64,000 nucleotides of DNA from assembly GCA_905178155.1 (NCBI GenBank), contig CAJINV010000014.1, positions 1,291,858-1,355,857 of the forward strand. Direction: 5' to 3'. The DNA comes from Amoebophrya sp. A120 (lineage: Eukaryota; Sar; Dinophyceae; Syndiniales; Amoebophryaceae). The stretch's first letter is position 1. Every line of letters starts with the position of its first letter. Made by a program: the position numbers and the translations under genes. The notes under the pieces are model-generated. The model was not told the origin of the DNA. It saw nothing but the letters and a program-made list of their open reading frames with translations, and did no database searches. Shown here piece after piece: positions 51,480 to 62,597 of the stretch.

Positions 51480-52600
51480 GTAGTTCTTGACACTAGTTTC
51501 GTATTCTCCCTCACGTGCAGATCCTGCACCGACCGGAATGTGTCGCTAATGGGTTTTCAGGGTTTTTTCCTGGGTTAGGGTTATTTATTCGAGATAGCGC
51601 CTTGCACGATTTCAGTCAACATTCTATGAACAAAGAAAATCAAAATATCATGCAGGAAAAACTGTGAAAACTCCTGAGAACACGTTAAGCGTAGACCTTT
51701 TCCACCTTGTTCAACATTAACGAGAAGCGAGCCATTATTTCTTCACAGGAGCAAATTAAGCATGAATCCTTCTCACGGCCACGATAAGGATTGTTTTGGA
51801 TCTTATCACTATCATGTTGGAGAAACATCAACAAGTTTTGCTCTGAGCAGTTGAGTAGCCACCAGGAACCGTTTTTGCAAATAAAAAATGACCCCAGCAT
51901 TAAGTAAATTAGATTTTGAATTTGTATTTGCCAGCAGCTTCTTTTTGGCGCGGGCAGGAGTTGTACACATGGGTTTTTCTACTTTCCCGCCTCCCTATTA
52001 AAAATGAACCTGACGATTATCATTTTGATTGTCAATGCCTGACGGTTAAGTATGAAACAACAAGAATACCAAAGCCAATACGTCCTGCAGCTGCGGAGAC
52101 GTCTGCCAATTCCAATTCCGTCTGCCAATTAGGTAAATGGCTAGAGTAGTAGAAGCAGGGGCGCGAGGTCTAGCAGCAGCTCTTGTCTTCGTTTCTTTTT
52201 TTTTCATCTTCGCGCCCTGATATAGAGCAGAATGAAAAAAAATGCCTTTCAGCCGGAGAAACAGCTGTCAGCCAGAGCCTCATCCGCCTGGGGCTACGCG
52301 CCTGGCCTCCGGTGCGTAGTGCCAGGCGGCTGCTTAGCTACTACCCCTATTGCCAGTACTCTAGCTACTTAGTTAGCATAGGGCACTTCACTAGCGTGGC
52401 TAGCATACTGCTGCCATAGGTTTTTTTTCGATGATGATAAAAGTTGAGAAACCGGGTAGCTGGGTTAGCCCGGTAGTGCGCCGAGTGACCCAGCATCGGA
52501 CGGGCGCGCAGGCTCTATGTTTCCACCGGCCCTATGGGTGCCGTTTGTCATAGGTTTGCTATATAGCAGCAGACTTTGGGTTTACACATGCAGCATATGT
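51480..52600. other. Gene-poor region, first part
   Basis: No gene recognised. It contains the first copy of the dispersed AAGAATACCAAAGCCAATAC repeat and, toward 52280-52500, a GC-richer tract with short internal repeats (TAGCTACT, CTAGCTACTTAGTTAGC). Confidence 0.45.
52061..52100 (+). repeat. Dispersed repeat R1, copy 1
   Basis: CAAGAATACCAAAGCCAATA followed by CGTCCTGCAGCTGC. Identical over about 34 bp to the copy at 53791. Confidence 0.8.
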
Positions 52601-52687
52601 AGGACGCTGCGCGCAGAAGTGCAGACGCTTTCGAACGTGCCTGCATATCCTACATGCCCTACATACCCTACGCGTTGCATGTTTCTC

Positions 52688-52828
52688 ACTGCGCGCGCGC
52701 AGCGCGCGCCCCGAGAGTTTTTGTTTTCTGCGTGCAAACGTATGCCGATCCGAGCGCGTGCAGTGTGCGCCACGAAAAATCTTTTCCGTCCTGCATTCAT
52801 CTCCCGATCGGCGCGCGCGCGCCCAAGA
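52688..52828. repeat. Alternating CG tracts able to form hairpins or Z-DNA
   Basis: CTGCGCGCGCGCAGCGCGCG near 52689-52708 is a self-complementary hairpin. A second GGCGCGCGCGCGCC tract lies near 52810-52823. They sit in a stretch with repeated CCTACATGCCCTACATACCC-like words. Confidence 0.6.
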
Positions 52829-53100
52829 AAAGTAGACCCCTATCTGCATTTTTTTTTCTTCGCGCGCGTCCAGAAAATTTTTTGGGCTACGGGTCTGCAT
52901 GGATGTGGCGCCGCTCATCGCGCCAGGTGGCGCGGCGGGTTAGTTTCGACGTTCGTGCGAGACCAGAAAATAGAACTGCCGAAATGTGTCAAAGTCCTGG
53001 CATAAGTTGGCGACATACCCCACGCACCCTATGCGCGGCATGTGCAGGATGTTGCTGAGGGTTACGGGCTTCAAGCTTATTGCGTACGCCTTTCGCTAAC

Positions 53101-53650
53101 AGGTAGGTGGGGGGGAAGTAGGCCAACACCATAGCAGTGCTGGCCTTCGGTGGTTGGGGGGGGGTTGCGGTGGTTTCTGGATTTCTACCTCTATTCCTTT
53201 TTTCATCTACTTCGCTATAGTCATCCCTTTACCTTTTCTCTTTAATTATAGAGTTCCTTCATATGTCGATGTCCCGAATAGATAAGTGGGGGGGGAAGTA
53301 GGCCAACACACAACACCATAGCAGCGGGGGGGGAAGGGTGCCGGAGGGAGGGTGGCGATGGGTGGCGATGGGTGGCGGTGGGTGGCGATGGGTGGCGGTG
53401 GGTGGCGGTGGGTGGCGGTGGGTGGCGGTGGGTGGCGGTGGGTGGCGGTGGGTGGCGGTGGGTGGCGGTGGGTGGCGCTCGGTCGTGCTGGTTTTTGTAC
53501 CCAGATAGCTACATATATACATAGGCTACTCCATTCATAGTCTAAAAAAAAAATGAACATAGTGCTATAGCTATAGACCATATATTATAAAGATGTATGA
53601 AGATAGATAAGCGGGGGGGAGTAAGGGAACACCATAGCAGCGGGGGGAGA
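53101..53650 (+). repeat. Three direct copies of a G-run motif
   Basis: A motif of seven or eight G, then GAAGTAGGCCAACAC and CACCATAGCAG, occurs at about 53104-53137 and 53285-53326. A shorter variant lies at 53606-53640. Two copies are preceded by GATAAG. The minisatellite lies between copies two and three. Confidence 0.7.
53351..53478 (+). repeat. 10-bp G-rich minisatellite, about 12.7 copies
   Basis: The unit GGTGGCGGTG, with GGTGGCGATG variants at the left end, is repeated without gaps. Variant units cluster at one edge. With three or more G-runs per 20 bp, it could form G-quadruplexes on this strand. Confidence 0.92.
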
Positions 53651-53790
53651 AGGGTCGTGGAAGGGTTTGTCGTCTTTTTCCCTTTTTTCCAAAACCTTCA
53701 AACACATCGGGAGTCAACTTCGCTGCAGTTCTTGCACAAGTAGGAAAAAAATGCCAATCACGATGCTACTGCTCCTATTTGCTCTCATAC

Positions 53791-53857
53791 CAAGAATACC
53801 AAAGCCAATACGTCCTGCAGCTGCAGAGATATAGTGCTTGCAGCTTATGGCTTTCGC
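53791..53857 (+). repeat. Dispersed repeat R1, copy 2
   Basis: The same CAAGAATACCAAAGCCAATA start as copy 1, extended by TAGTGCTTGCAGCTTATGGC, which recurs in copy 3. Confidence 0.8.
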
Positions 53858-54426
53858 TTTGATTACCCCTACGACGGCGGGTGAAGTTCAGGCGTCGAAA
53901 TACTGCAAAAGAACTTCCAAAAAACTTTGAAAATTTCAAATTTTCTTGGTCGCCAGAATGAAAAAAAAACCGAAAGTTGCCCGCCCACTTCCAAAAAAAA
54001 AAATGGGCTCTTGACAGTACGTGGAAGGAAAAAAAAAACTCGGAAACGACACGCAGGCCCAAAAAAAAAGCTGCAGGGGGAGGCTGAGTCTGGGTTTTCC
54101 TATTTTGCTCTTTCGCCCCATAGCAAAAGAGCTGCTCTGTGCTTCATGGGCGCGACAGAAATCACACTCTCCCCTTCCAAAAAAAGAAACCCCTCGCCCG
54201 GTAGTAACTCGGCGAAAAAAATGGCACTGCTGCGGCAGTGGTCTGCGAGCGAATTTCTGTGCAGCTACGCTTGGCGGCCTTTCGCAATATCAAGCGCCAC
54301 AGTTACGGCGTGAAACGGGGCCGGCCCCGGGTCCGGCCGCCAATTATCGGCGACCGGCATCGCGGGATCCGCTCGTAGCTGGCTGCCTTTTTCAGCCCTC
54401 TATGAATGACATGGGAAAAGTTCGTA

Positions 54427-55003
54427 GAGAATACCATGCGGCACGCACCCCGCGCCGGCGGCACGGTGGGAGTTGGTTGGCCCAAATGGCGCGGTGTTCG
54501 GGACGGCCAAAGTGCCCGAATCCGCTCGGGGAAGGTGTTAAAAACGCAGGCATTTTCCTGGCCCGACTCTGTCTGTGGCCAGAAAAATCGCGAGTTTTCC
54601 TGCTCAAAAGACTTTGAAAAGACTTTGAAAAGACTTTGGAAAGACTTTGGGGAAAGCGCCCAGAAGTGCGCGCTTTTTGAAAGCTTCGCCCGATGTTATG
54701 GTCAATTTTGGCCATGCAGAAACGGGAGCGTTTTCCAAAGTCTTTTCGAAGTCTTTTCCAAAGTCTTTTCAAAGTCTTTCCAAAGTCTTTTCAAAGTCTT
54801 TTCAAAGTCTTTTCGAAGTCTTTTCAAAGTCTTTTGCTCCGACTTTGGCGAGGCGCCAGGCCTCAAACTTATGGCATGGGAAGTTGGCCCATACCGTCGG
54901 GATTCGGCCAGTCGGCCGGGTCCAAAAGAAGCAAAAAAGGCCACTTTTGGCCATTCTTGTGTTGCCATGCCGCCGGGGCTGCGCGCGTGCCGCATGGTAT
55001 TCT
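54427..55003. repeat. Nested inverted repeat (foldback-like) with AAAGACTTT arrays
   Basis: The outer arms are 54427-54465 (AGAATACCATGCGGCACGC...) and 54968-55003 (its near-complement, ...GCGTGCCGCATGGTATTCT). Inside, AAAGACTTTG repeats at 54607-54655 face complementary AAAGTCTTTT repeats at 54738-54838. The middle is about 80 bp. A transcript or single strand could fold into a long stem. Confidence 0.7.
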
Positions 55004-55072
55004 GGGCACCAAAGTCGCAGCGCCGCGAAGTTGGGAGGCGGCGCGGCGCATGTGACATCTGCGGGGTCGCAG

Positions 55073-55235
55073 TACCGCCGGCGCTGCGCGCGTGCCGCAT
55101 GGGTATCTGGCCGCATCTTTCCTAGCGCCGCCTCCGAAGCGGAAGCAGTTCGCGGCGCCGCGATTTTGGGGGCATGTGACACACGGGGCGCCGTAGTGCC
55201 GCCGGCGCGGCATGCGTGCCGCATGGGTATCTGGC
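55073..55235 (+). repeat. Extra direct copies of the foldback arm sequence
   Basis: GCGTGCCGCATGGGTATCTGG with preceding CCGCCGGCGC recurs at about 55073-55112 and 55198-55235. These are direct relative to the right arm at 54968, so the arm unit appears four times within 0.8 kb (one inverted, three direct). Confidence 0.7.
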
Positions 55236-55317
55236 AGCGTTTTTCCTTCTGCCTACGTCGCGCCCCAAGTGGGCCCACTGCTTTACCACGCCGCGCAGTC
55301 CTCTATTACAGCAACAA

Positions 55318-56007
55318 ATGGCGACGAAGCTCCGCGCGCCCTATGATGAAATTCTGGCTACCTGGAAGAGCGGGGCTCTAACAGGACAGGGGGGGCAGGT
55401 GCAGCGCTGGGGGGATAGAGGGCAGCAATGCGCTGCGATGTTCTTTTTCGCGCTTTTCCTTTTTGCCTGCGTGGCTGTGTTTGGCGCAGCTATTTCGGCT
55501 ACCCAGGGAGGCGTCCTCCTAGCGGGGTGGGTGGTGTGGTCGGTAGTATCGTCATGCTTCGGCGGGGTATTTATACACTCTCTCGCGTCAGTCTTTTGCC
55601 CGAGTGGAGCGGTTTCCTCGCTGTATCGGTGGGGGCCGCGCTTTTTTCCTTGGGCGGCCGCGATTGGCCAAATGAATTCGGGTGGGGCTCTGGGTTCCGA
55701 CCTCCAAGCGCGGGCGCTTGTTCTTTGGGCCCCACCACCCTCCCCCGGCGCCCTCCCTCGGCTTCAGTGTATCGCCAAACAGAATGGGAAGCCGGCCAAG
55801 GGGTTTGACCATGACCCTGCACCGCTCAAACAGAATGGAAGGAAAGGCCCGGAGGTTGGCCATTCACCAAAAGGCAAAGGGCGGGAGTTTGGCCATTCAC
55901 TAGGAGGGGAACGTCGGGAGTTTGACCATTCACCAGAAGGGCAGGCTCGGGAGTTTGCCCACTCACCCACAAGAATACCAAAGCCAATACGTCCAATTGA
56001 GACATAG
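55318..56007 (+). CDS. Doubtful ORF with two hydrophobic segments and an 11-residue repeat
   Basis: An open frame from ATG 55318 to 56007 (229 residues). It contains two possible membrane helices (FFFALFLFACVAVFGAAISA and VLLAGWVVWSVVSSCF) and, near the end, an 11-residue repeat (GREFGHSLGGE-like, four units) created by the 33-bp tandem repeat. The final residues derive from dispersed repeat R1, which is found outside any gene elsewhere. It lies inside repetitive DNA, so it may be chance. The 33-bp period being a multiple of three is the only point in its favour. Confidence 0.2.
   Translation: MATKLRAPYDEILATWKSGALTGQGGQVQRWGDRGQQCAAMFFFALFLFACVAVFGAAISATQGGVLLAGWVVWSVVSSCFGGVFIHSLASVFCPSGAVSSLYRWGPRFFPWAAAIGQMNSGGALGSDLQARALVLWAPPPSPGALPRLQCIAKQNGKPAKGFDHDPAPLKQNGRKGPEVGHSPKGKGREFGHSLGGERREFDHSPEGQAREFAHSPTRIPKPIRPIET
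55850..55970 (+). repeat. 33-bp tandem repeat, about 3.7 copies
   Basis: Units start at about 55850, 55882, 55915 and 55948 with CGGGAGTTTGGCCATTCAC or close variants. Confidence 0.8.
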
Positions 56008-56030
56008 CGCTTGCAGCTTATGGCTTTCCA
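55970..56030 (+). repeat. Dispersed repeat R1, copy 3
   Basis: CAAGAATACCAAAGCCAATA then GTCC and, after a short divergent part, CTTGCAGCTTATGGCTTTC as in copy 2. Copies 2 and 3 flank the foldback region as direct repeats. Confidence 0.75.
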
Positions 56031-57761
56031 CCTTTTCGCTTGGATGTCTGTGAAATAAAGCCAGCAAGAATGATAAACGACAGCGCACTAACGTTGTTGC
56101 ACTAGTAAACGGGCGTTATTTTGTATCTTTGTGAGGTTCTTGCGTACTATGGAGGGTGGCGTGCGTTGCTTCTGAGTCATTTCTTTGCTGCTTCGAGCAG
56201 TTAGGCCCTCCCTAGAAGAAGTGTTGATTTCTTGTTGTGTTTTCGTTGTATTGAAAGTAAAACAGCTCTTTAGAAAGAATTTAGGTCCTCGAAAAAGGGT
56301 CGAAAAGTCAATGCAAGAATCAAACTGATACACACTCATAGAACATAAAAAAAGTTTTGCTACGTCAACACCAGTTTTCCAGAAATTTTGATTTTGTGAA
56401 TTGAGTACGGTCAGTACGTCTGAGAAATTTGTTTATTCTTGTATCAATGGCCCGAAAAGAAAACTAGGCTAAAATGTTTGCGAAATTCAGATCCGGTCGT
56501 TTGCTGTAATAAATTTCTATCATCAAGGTGCTGCTAATATGGTGTTTTTTTTATTGAAATAGGCCTACTTCTTAGGTGACCACGAGTAACAGTAAGTGCA
56601 AGCTAGTGGAAGTAGTTCATCTAGTTGGCAAAAAACCAAAAATTCTGACTGGTGGTAGCTCGTCCTCGTCCAGGAAAAACAAAGGAACAACCACGAGATC
56701 CGCGTTCACTACCGCTGCGTAAAAATGAGGAAGAAAATATGCGCGTCGTCAAAATGCGACTGCGTATGTTCTTCCGATGAAGCGCTGCTGGATTTTCCCA
56801 TCGTTCCAGTTGGCGTGCTGTCGAAGGCAACGAACAGTTTTCAATGTTTTGCGGTCTTTTGGCCCCCCGAGATCAATTAAACTGTTGCATTCAAATAACC
56901 TCCTCTTCCTGCAATCAAATAAACCGATCTAGGCATGGACTTCATGATGTAGTTGTTGATCCATCTTCAAAAACCAGAAGCAAGGGAACGACACCCGCGC
57001 CGAGTTGATCCGACGGAGAGGCGGGTTGAAAATTGTCATCAAAAAATGCTCGTTCTCTATTTGTTATTGTTTTTGCGATTAGCTGCTTGTTCCAAAAGAA
57101 TTGCATTACTGGTCTGGATCTTGATCTTCTCTGATCTCAATGGTAAAAATCCGCGGCTCGTCAGTTGTGATCTGTTTGTTTCTTCGAGATCTGCTGCAAA
57201 AAGCCCCTGTGCGAAATATATAATGTGCAAAACCAAAGATGTTGATCCCATGTTATGTATCGAGAACTGAAGCATTTTTTGCTTTCTACAGAATTTATCT
57301 TTTCATTTTTTTTTTCCGTCCGGTGAACCAAACAGCAGGGGGTGGTCATCCTGGTCTCTCAGGCGCAATATTCTGTTGAGGCGGTTTTAGTTCGACATGA
57401 TTGGTGTGACAATGCTAGCTACTTCCGTTTCATTACCACTCATGATCTCGCTCCTTTTGTACTAGAAAGCCGTTGTTGTAGAGGTTCTTGATCGTTCGAA
57501 GAAAAGACCCTAATTTGTTTCACGCACTTGGATGGCACCGCGTCCCTGCGCGGGGTAGTTCGTCGTCTCCCGCTCCCAGTAGTTGTATTAATTGACAACC
57601 TGCCTTACTGCAAGACCAAGAGCTTCTCGACCACATGACGCACCCTAGTTGTACTCTTTAATACTAGCCGCGACCACCGACCGCAAGAGCAGAAGAATTC
57701 GCATTTTTATTGACCTCCATCGCGGACGACGAGGACGAAAAAATAAACGTCGCGAATAAAA
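56031..57761. other. Intergenic AT-rich region, no gene recognised
   Basis: Only short open frames without features. It probably includes the upstream region of the GNAT/ankyrin gene. No repeats noted. Confidence 0.45.
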
Positions 57762-60700
57762 ATGCCCCAAGGCAAGTTTATCAGCGGCTACCCGATTTTT
57801 CCGCACGGGAAAAAGAGTTGGCAGTACCAGAGCCGGGTTTTATCGGAGGCGGCGCAAAAGTTGCCCAACCTCGTTTTTGATTTTTACGCCTGGGACGACC
57901 TGCGGTTCGTGAGTCCAGAGAGGATCTTCGCATCCCATGTCGAGCACAAGCGGCTGAAAGATGAGAACGGGGAGGTGTTGACACTGGACGCATCTTCTGC
58001 TGCATCTGAAGCAGGAAGACAGGCGAAGAATAACAGATTTTCCGTAGCCGATAAGACCATCGGGGCTTCGTCTTCAAAGGAACGTCCTCCGAAGAAGAGT
58101 GGGGTGTTGAAACCGGGAATAAATACCGCGTTCAAACCGGATGTCAGTGAAGATTTCGGGACGCGAAACGCAACGGCTTCGCTGCTCGAGGGGCAGAGTC
58201 CGGACAATTGGAACAACTTCTATGGGGACAATAACGAACAGAATGTGTCGCTCACCCCGCCGGCAGTAGAAGAAAATGCGGACCAAATCCCGCCGGGGCG
58301 GCCGACGCCCGCAACTATCATGCACCCAACGATACCCGGGGGGCCGGGAAAAATGAATCCAAAGACGGGGCAGAAAAATCCAACCATTACCGAAATGAAG
58401 GCCAGCAAATACACAATTCCATGTATTCTTTTAAGTTGTACATTTTTCGATGGATTTGATACAATAGCGAACATCAGATCATGCAGGTACAACCACCACA
58501 GAAGCCTTCTTCTCATTCTCTGTTTGATGCGAAAATCTGTCTATGTTTTAGAAAAATCTGTTGGTTCGCCTTCGCTCAAAGAAATAGGTACATCGAAGCT
58601 CTATCGCTCTATCCACTTCGACCTCTCAAATAAAACAGGTCCCCACCCCGTGGTCGAGCATGGCGAGCGGCTGTTGATCGACCGAAAACTTTTCGATGAC
58701 CTCTGTGTCTGGCAGCGGCGGTCCGGGCCGAAGGCCATGTTTACCGTCAGCCTGATCGTGCCCACGTATTCGGTCGATCAATGCGAGGAAAACCATCCCG
58801 TGCTGCCGCGTCTGAATAAGCCGGTATAGACAATATAAATATGAGCTAGTTTTTTTCTGCTTGTAGCATGTGTATTTGTGTTTCTGTAGCTTTATAACCA
58901 CCCCACATTCTGTTTCTGGCGCGGCTGCTGCTGCGAGGAAAGTAACTTCGGCACTTCCGGCAGTAAACATGACATTCCATCGACACGTCGACACAAACTA
59001 CTCACAGGACATGGACCTCGTCTGCATCGGCGCCGCCACCCTGTATTGGGATCACCAGGTGGGCGACGTGGATGACCAGGGAGAGCCCATTCCGTCGGTC
59101 TGCATCCCGTACTTCGGCACGATTTTTGGGCTTCGTGGACAGAAGCTCGGGGAGATCTTCATGCACTACATTCTGGAGACGCTCTCGCACACACTTTGGA
59201 ACAAAGAGGCCCACTTCCGCGCGCACGAGGAAAAAATTTCGCTCATGCAGGAGCACAACCTCGCCACCGACCTCGATTACATTGGGTGGCGACACACAAA
59301 CAGCCACCTCGGGAAGTTCGGGCGTCTGGTGAGCAACAAGAGACCGAATAATCGCGACGAGGGCCGGGTGTGCGAACTTTACTTACCCGCGACGAAGAAG
59401 GCGGTCCCGTTCTGGCAGAAGATGGGGGGGCAGCTGATTGAGGTGTTGAACGAAGACAATCTCGCCAACGAGGACTCTCCCTCCGCGGCAGGAGGAGACA
59501 ACAACAACGCGACCCAAATAAAGAAGCAAAACATCGTGAACTACGCCGACCAAACGCTGGTTCTCGGGACGAAAAACGTGAAAAACGACCCGTTCAAGAG
59601 GGAACACATCTGCACGGGGCAGGTGGCCGAGGAGATGCACTGCTTCTCGCAAAGCACCACGCAGCTGTTTTACATCGACTATTTGGAGGTTTTGGAAAGA
59701 ACGAAAATTCCGCTCCTCCCGAACGCAGCGGCTTTACACTCCTCCTTCCTCACGGCGGAGAACTTCTGGCTGTTCCGGGAGGAGAGCCGCGCCAGGGAGG
59801 CGCGGTTGCGGATCAAGATGTTGCCGACGTCCGACGTGAAGAAGGACGTGGACGGGTGGACGTTACTGCACGAAGCGGCGCAAAGCGGGGACGACACACT
59901 CGTGGACGCTGCGGTGCGGCGACGGGTGGACCCGCAGTCACCGGATCACGAGTGGAAGCAAACGCCGATCTTCTATTCGGCGAACCTCAACAAATGCGAC
60001 GTACTTGATGTTTTATACTGATTCGCAGCTTGTTCACCTTTTGTTTTCTTTCACCATCATGCAATCTTTGGGGTTTTTTTCCTTTTCGTCGCAAAAAACT
60101 CCTCAGAAATGAAGTTTCTTCACGTTCACCCCAGAAATATTAAAATTGACCCTTCCAATCATCTCCAGGCCATCGCGATCATGATAAAAGCGGGTGCCAA
60201 AGCCAAGCACTACGATGTGAACGGGCAGCCCGCGCTTTTCTACGCGGCCAAGCACAACAGTCTGGAGGCCGCGAAGATGTTCGTCGAGGAGCATGGCGTC
60301 AGCAAAAACACCCGCGACGCGTGCCGCAGGAACGCGTTTTACTATGCGCAGCAGAGCGACCAAAACGGGTCCCACGCGGAGATGATGAAGCTGCTCGCGG
60401 TGGAGGAAGACAGTGACGAGAGCGATTCCAGTTCGGACGAAAAGCAGAAAAAGGTGAAGACCCGCAACCCCTCCGCGCGCATTGCGGCCCAACGGGCCCA
60501 GCAGGAGCAGCAGCTGCGCTGGGCGGACTTACCCTACTGTCCGAGTGCCGAGGCACAGATCAAGCACAAGCTGATGTCGGGGGGAAGTAGCTCGGCGTTG
60601 CTGAAACCCTCCGGCCACGCGGCACAGAATCTCCAGTTGTTGACGAAAGGAGGCGGGGGTGGACCTCCGGGAGGTGTGGCCGGGAATAACAGGACAGGTG

Positions 60701-61305
60701 CTGGGACGAGTGGTAGTTCTAGCTCCTCCTCGACTTTGGCCGGCGGGACGAGTGCAGCTGGTCGTGGTGCAACGTCACAAGCAGCAGCGGCACACGCACA
60801 GCACCAGATGTTTCTGCAGCATAAAGGCGGCAGTGGTCCACCCCCAGGGAGCGGTGGAAAGATGAACGCCGCGGCGGGCCAGCATAACTTTTCCGCCCAG
60901 CAGAAGGCAGCGGCCGCGCAGCACTTCGCCGCACATCACAAAGGGCAGCACTATAGTAATTACCCAGGTGGAGGTCAGCATCCGCAATACAACAGCCACG
61001 CAGCCGCGGTACAACAACAGCAGCACAACATGCTGATGAAAGGAGGTGGACCAAATGCAGCTCAAAAATCTCATCTACCCCGCACGAACAGCGGACAGAA
61101 GTCATCACATGTACTCCTCCCACCGCCGCCGAATCTCAATCTCGGAGGACCGCCACGCGGTCCAGGTTCGCTTCCTGCGCAAACGCTGTTACCCTTAGAC
61201 GACGGGATATCCGCCTCGGCGGCGAAATTGATGCGCCCAGGTGGGGGAATGAACCAGAACCGGCGGCCTGGCATGGGCGGCAAGGGCGGGAATAAGGGGA
61301 AATAG
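57762..61305 (+). CDS. GNAT-like protein with ankyrin repeats and low-complexity tail, four exons
   Basis: The model joins 57762-58422, 58639-58823, 58867-60000 and 60169-61305 (3117 nt, 1038 residues). All three introns are GT-AG (216, 43 and 168 bp). The first is a multiple of three and open, so it could also be retained. The N-terminal part (ISGYPIFPHGKKSWQYQSRV) is not recognised. The central part resembles a GNAT acetyltransferase fold: YFGTIFGLRGQKLGEIFMHY fits the acetyl-CoA loop region, and LYLPATKKAVPFWQKMGGQL fits the A-x-x-F/Y-x-K-x-G-F motif near the end of the fold. Ankyrin repeats follow: DGWTLLHEAAQSGDDTLVD, TPIFYSANLNKCD (split by intron 3) and GQPALFYAAKHNSLEAAKMF. The rest is Gln/Gly/His/Pro-rich and likely disordered. 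It may acetylate a partner recruited by the ankyrin repeats. Confidence 0.78.
58423..58638 (+). other. GT-AG intron of 216 bp, open and in frame
   Basis: Donor GTATTC and acceptor AAAACAG, phase 1. It encodes hydrophobic, AT-driven sequence if read through. Splicing joins KYTIP to CPHPVVEHG. Confidence 0.6.
58824..58866 (+). other. 43-bp GT-AG intron
   Basis: Donor GTATAG and acceptor TTGTAG, phase 0. A later AG at 58889 would break the frame. Confidence 0.65.
60001..60168 (+). other. GT-AG intron, 168 bp, splitting an ankyrin repeat
   Basis: Donor GTACTT and acceptor CTCCAG, phase 0. It joins NLNKCD to AIAIMIKAGAK, which completes the ankyrin helix pair. Confidence 0.8.
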
Positions 61306-62597
61306 AGCGAGCTGGAAATAAGCAGCGGCGGCGACCGATGGCGGTGGTGGGAAGGAACGTCGGCTACTACGTATAGTACGACGTGCTGTGAAATAAATCC
61401 CGGAGCGGAACAAGCCACCTAATTTTTGGAAAGAAGGAACAAGCGACGTAAGTTCTTGTTTAAGCGACAAAAATGTTGGCGGTAGGCTAGCAACAGCGGG
61501 AAACAGTAGAAGACCAAGCTCCTCTCCCTCAACACCCTCAGCTGCTGCAACGACGTTTACGGGCGACAGAACCAGCACGGCGATGAGGCCGCGGCTGGGA
61601 AAGGGAATTCGAGTTCCACAATCAGAGAGCAGTGGGGTCGGTTGGGCTCGCGCGCGATGTGAAAAATGTCCGCGCGTCGAAAGGTGGCTGCGGGGGTGGT
61701 GCGCACGCTAGGAAGTAGAGTGCAGAACCAGAGGACGGGGACGTCCCGGACGAAATGCAGCAAGCGAAACGAGCAAAGGCAAACTAATGCCAATCCACTC
61801 GGCGAAGGAAATTCGGAAAGAACCCGGCCCACCCTGTCCCGTCCCGACGCGGCCCGGGCCCGGCGGAGAGGACGCGACGGTCGCACTTGAAGCCGGCGGG
61901 GGAACTGCGGCTAATAGATGAGGGAGTGCGCGGCTTGTGTCTTTGTTCAGGCGTTGATCGATGGTGCCGCCAGCCTTTGAAAAGGGCGCTGAAAATATAT
62001 TCGGGCGGAAGACTGGGAAAACGAAAACGAAGGACCACAACCGTGCTACCGGGGAATGCAGAGGTGGTTATCCCCTGGACGGGAAAGGGTCCAGGAAATA
62101 CATGGAATGTTTCGTCAAGCGACTACGACATGTTTTATTGTTGAGAGAGACGCAAAAATCAAAATCTTGTACCTCCAGCGACTTCTATGCGAATACGACT
62201 TTTTTTCAGACTGCCAGTATCATGGCAAGCAACTGCATCATGATAAATACAGACGCGATCTCTACTAGTATTCGAACCTTGGGAGGACGACCCACCGAGC
62301 AGAAAAATGCTCGAGAGGGACGCAAAGGCTCCGTCATCCGTGTTTGTGTGTTCCGACAATAAAGCATTTCTTTTTCGTTCTCTTTTTCATCACCACGATT
62401 TTGGTGTGTGGCCTCAACACAATTTTGATGTGTGGCCTTGATGGTGGGCCGCGCAGTTTTCCGAGACCTTCTGAATGTAGGCACGCAGTAGTGAAGTTCA
62501 AAATGATCGCAAATAGAAATATCGACACTCAGTAAATTGATCTGATTTTATTAATTTAAGAGCAACGTTGAGCAATTCCAATTTACCAGACGAGCAA
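61306..62597. other. Intergenic region, no gene recognised
   Basis: The first part is GC-rich and the last part AT-rich. Short open frames on both strands lack domains. It probably covers the 3' UTR of the previous gene and the upstream part of the RING gene. Confidence 0.45.

Noticed and set aside
51555-51595. GGGTTAGGG-like sequence resembling telomere repeat
   Set aside because: A single occurrence within an irregular T/G-rich stretch; no array, so not an interstitial telomere.
53246-53581. His/Pro-rich minus-strand open frame
   Set aside because: Produced by the 10-bp minisatellite, which is open in many frames.
54406-55381. Open frames of 239 and 244 codons (54406-55125 and 54647-55381)
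   Set aside because: They start at non-ATG codons or cross the inverted AAAGACTTT arrays, and their repeats simply translate the DNA repeats.
61557-61890. Overlapping open frames on both strands
   Set aside because: GC-rich spacer; no ATG-led frame with domain or splice support.
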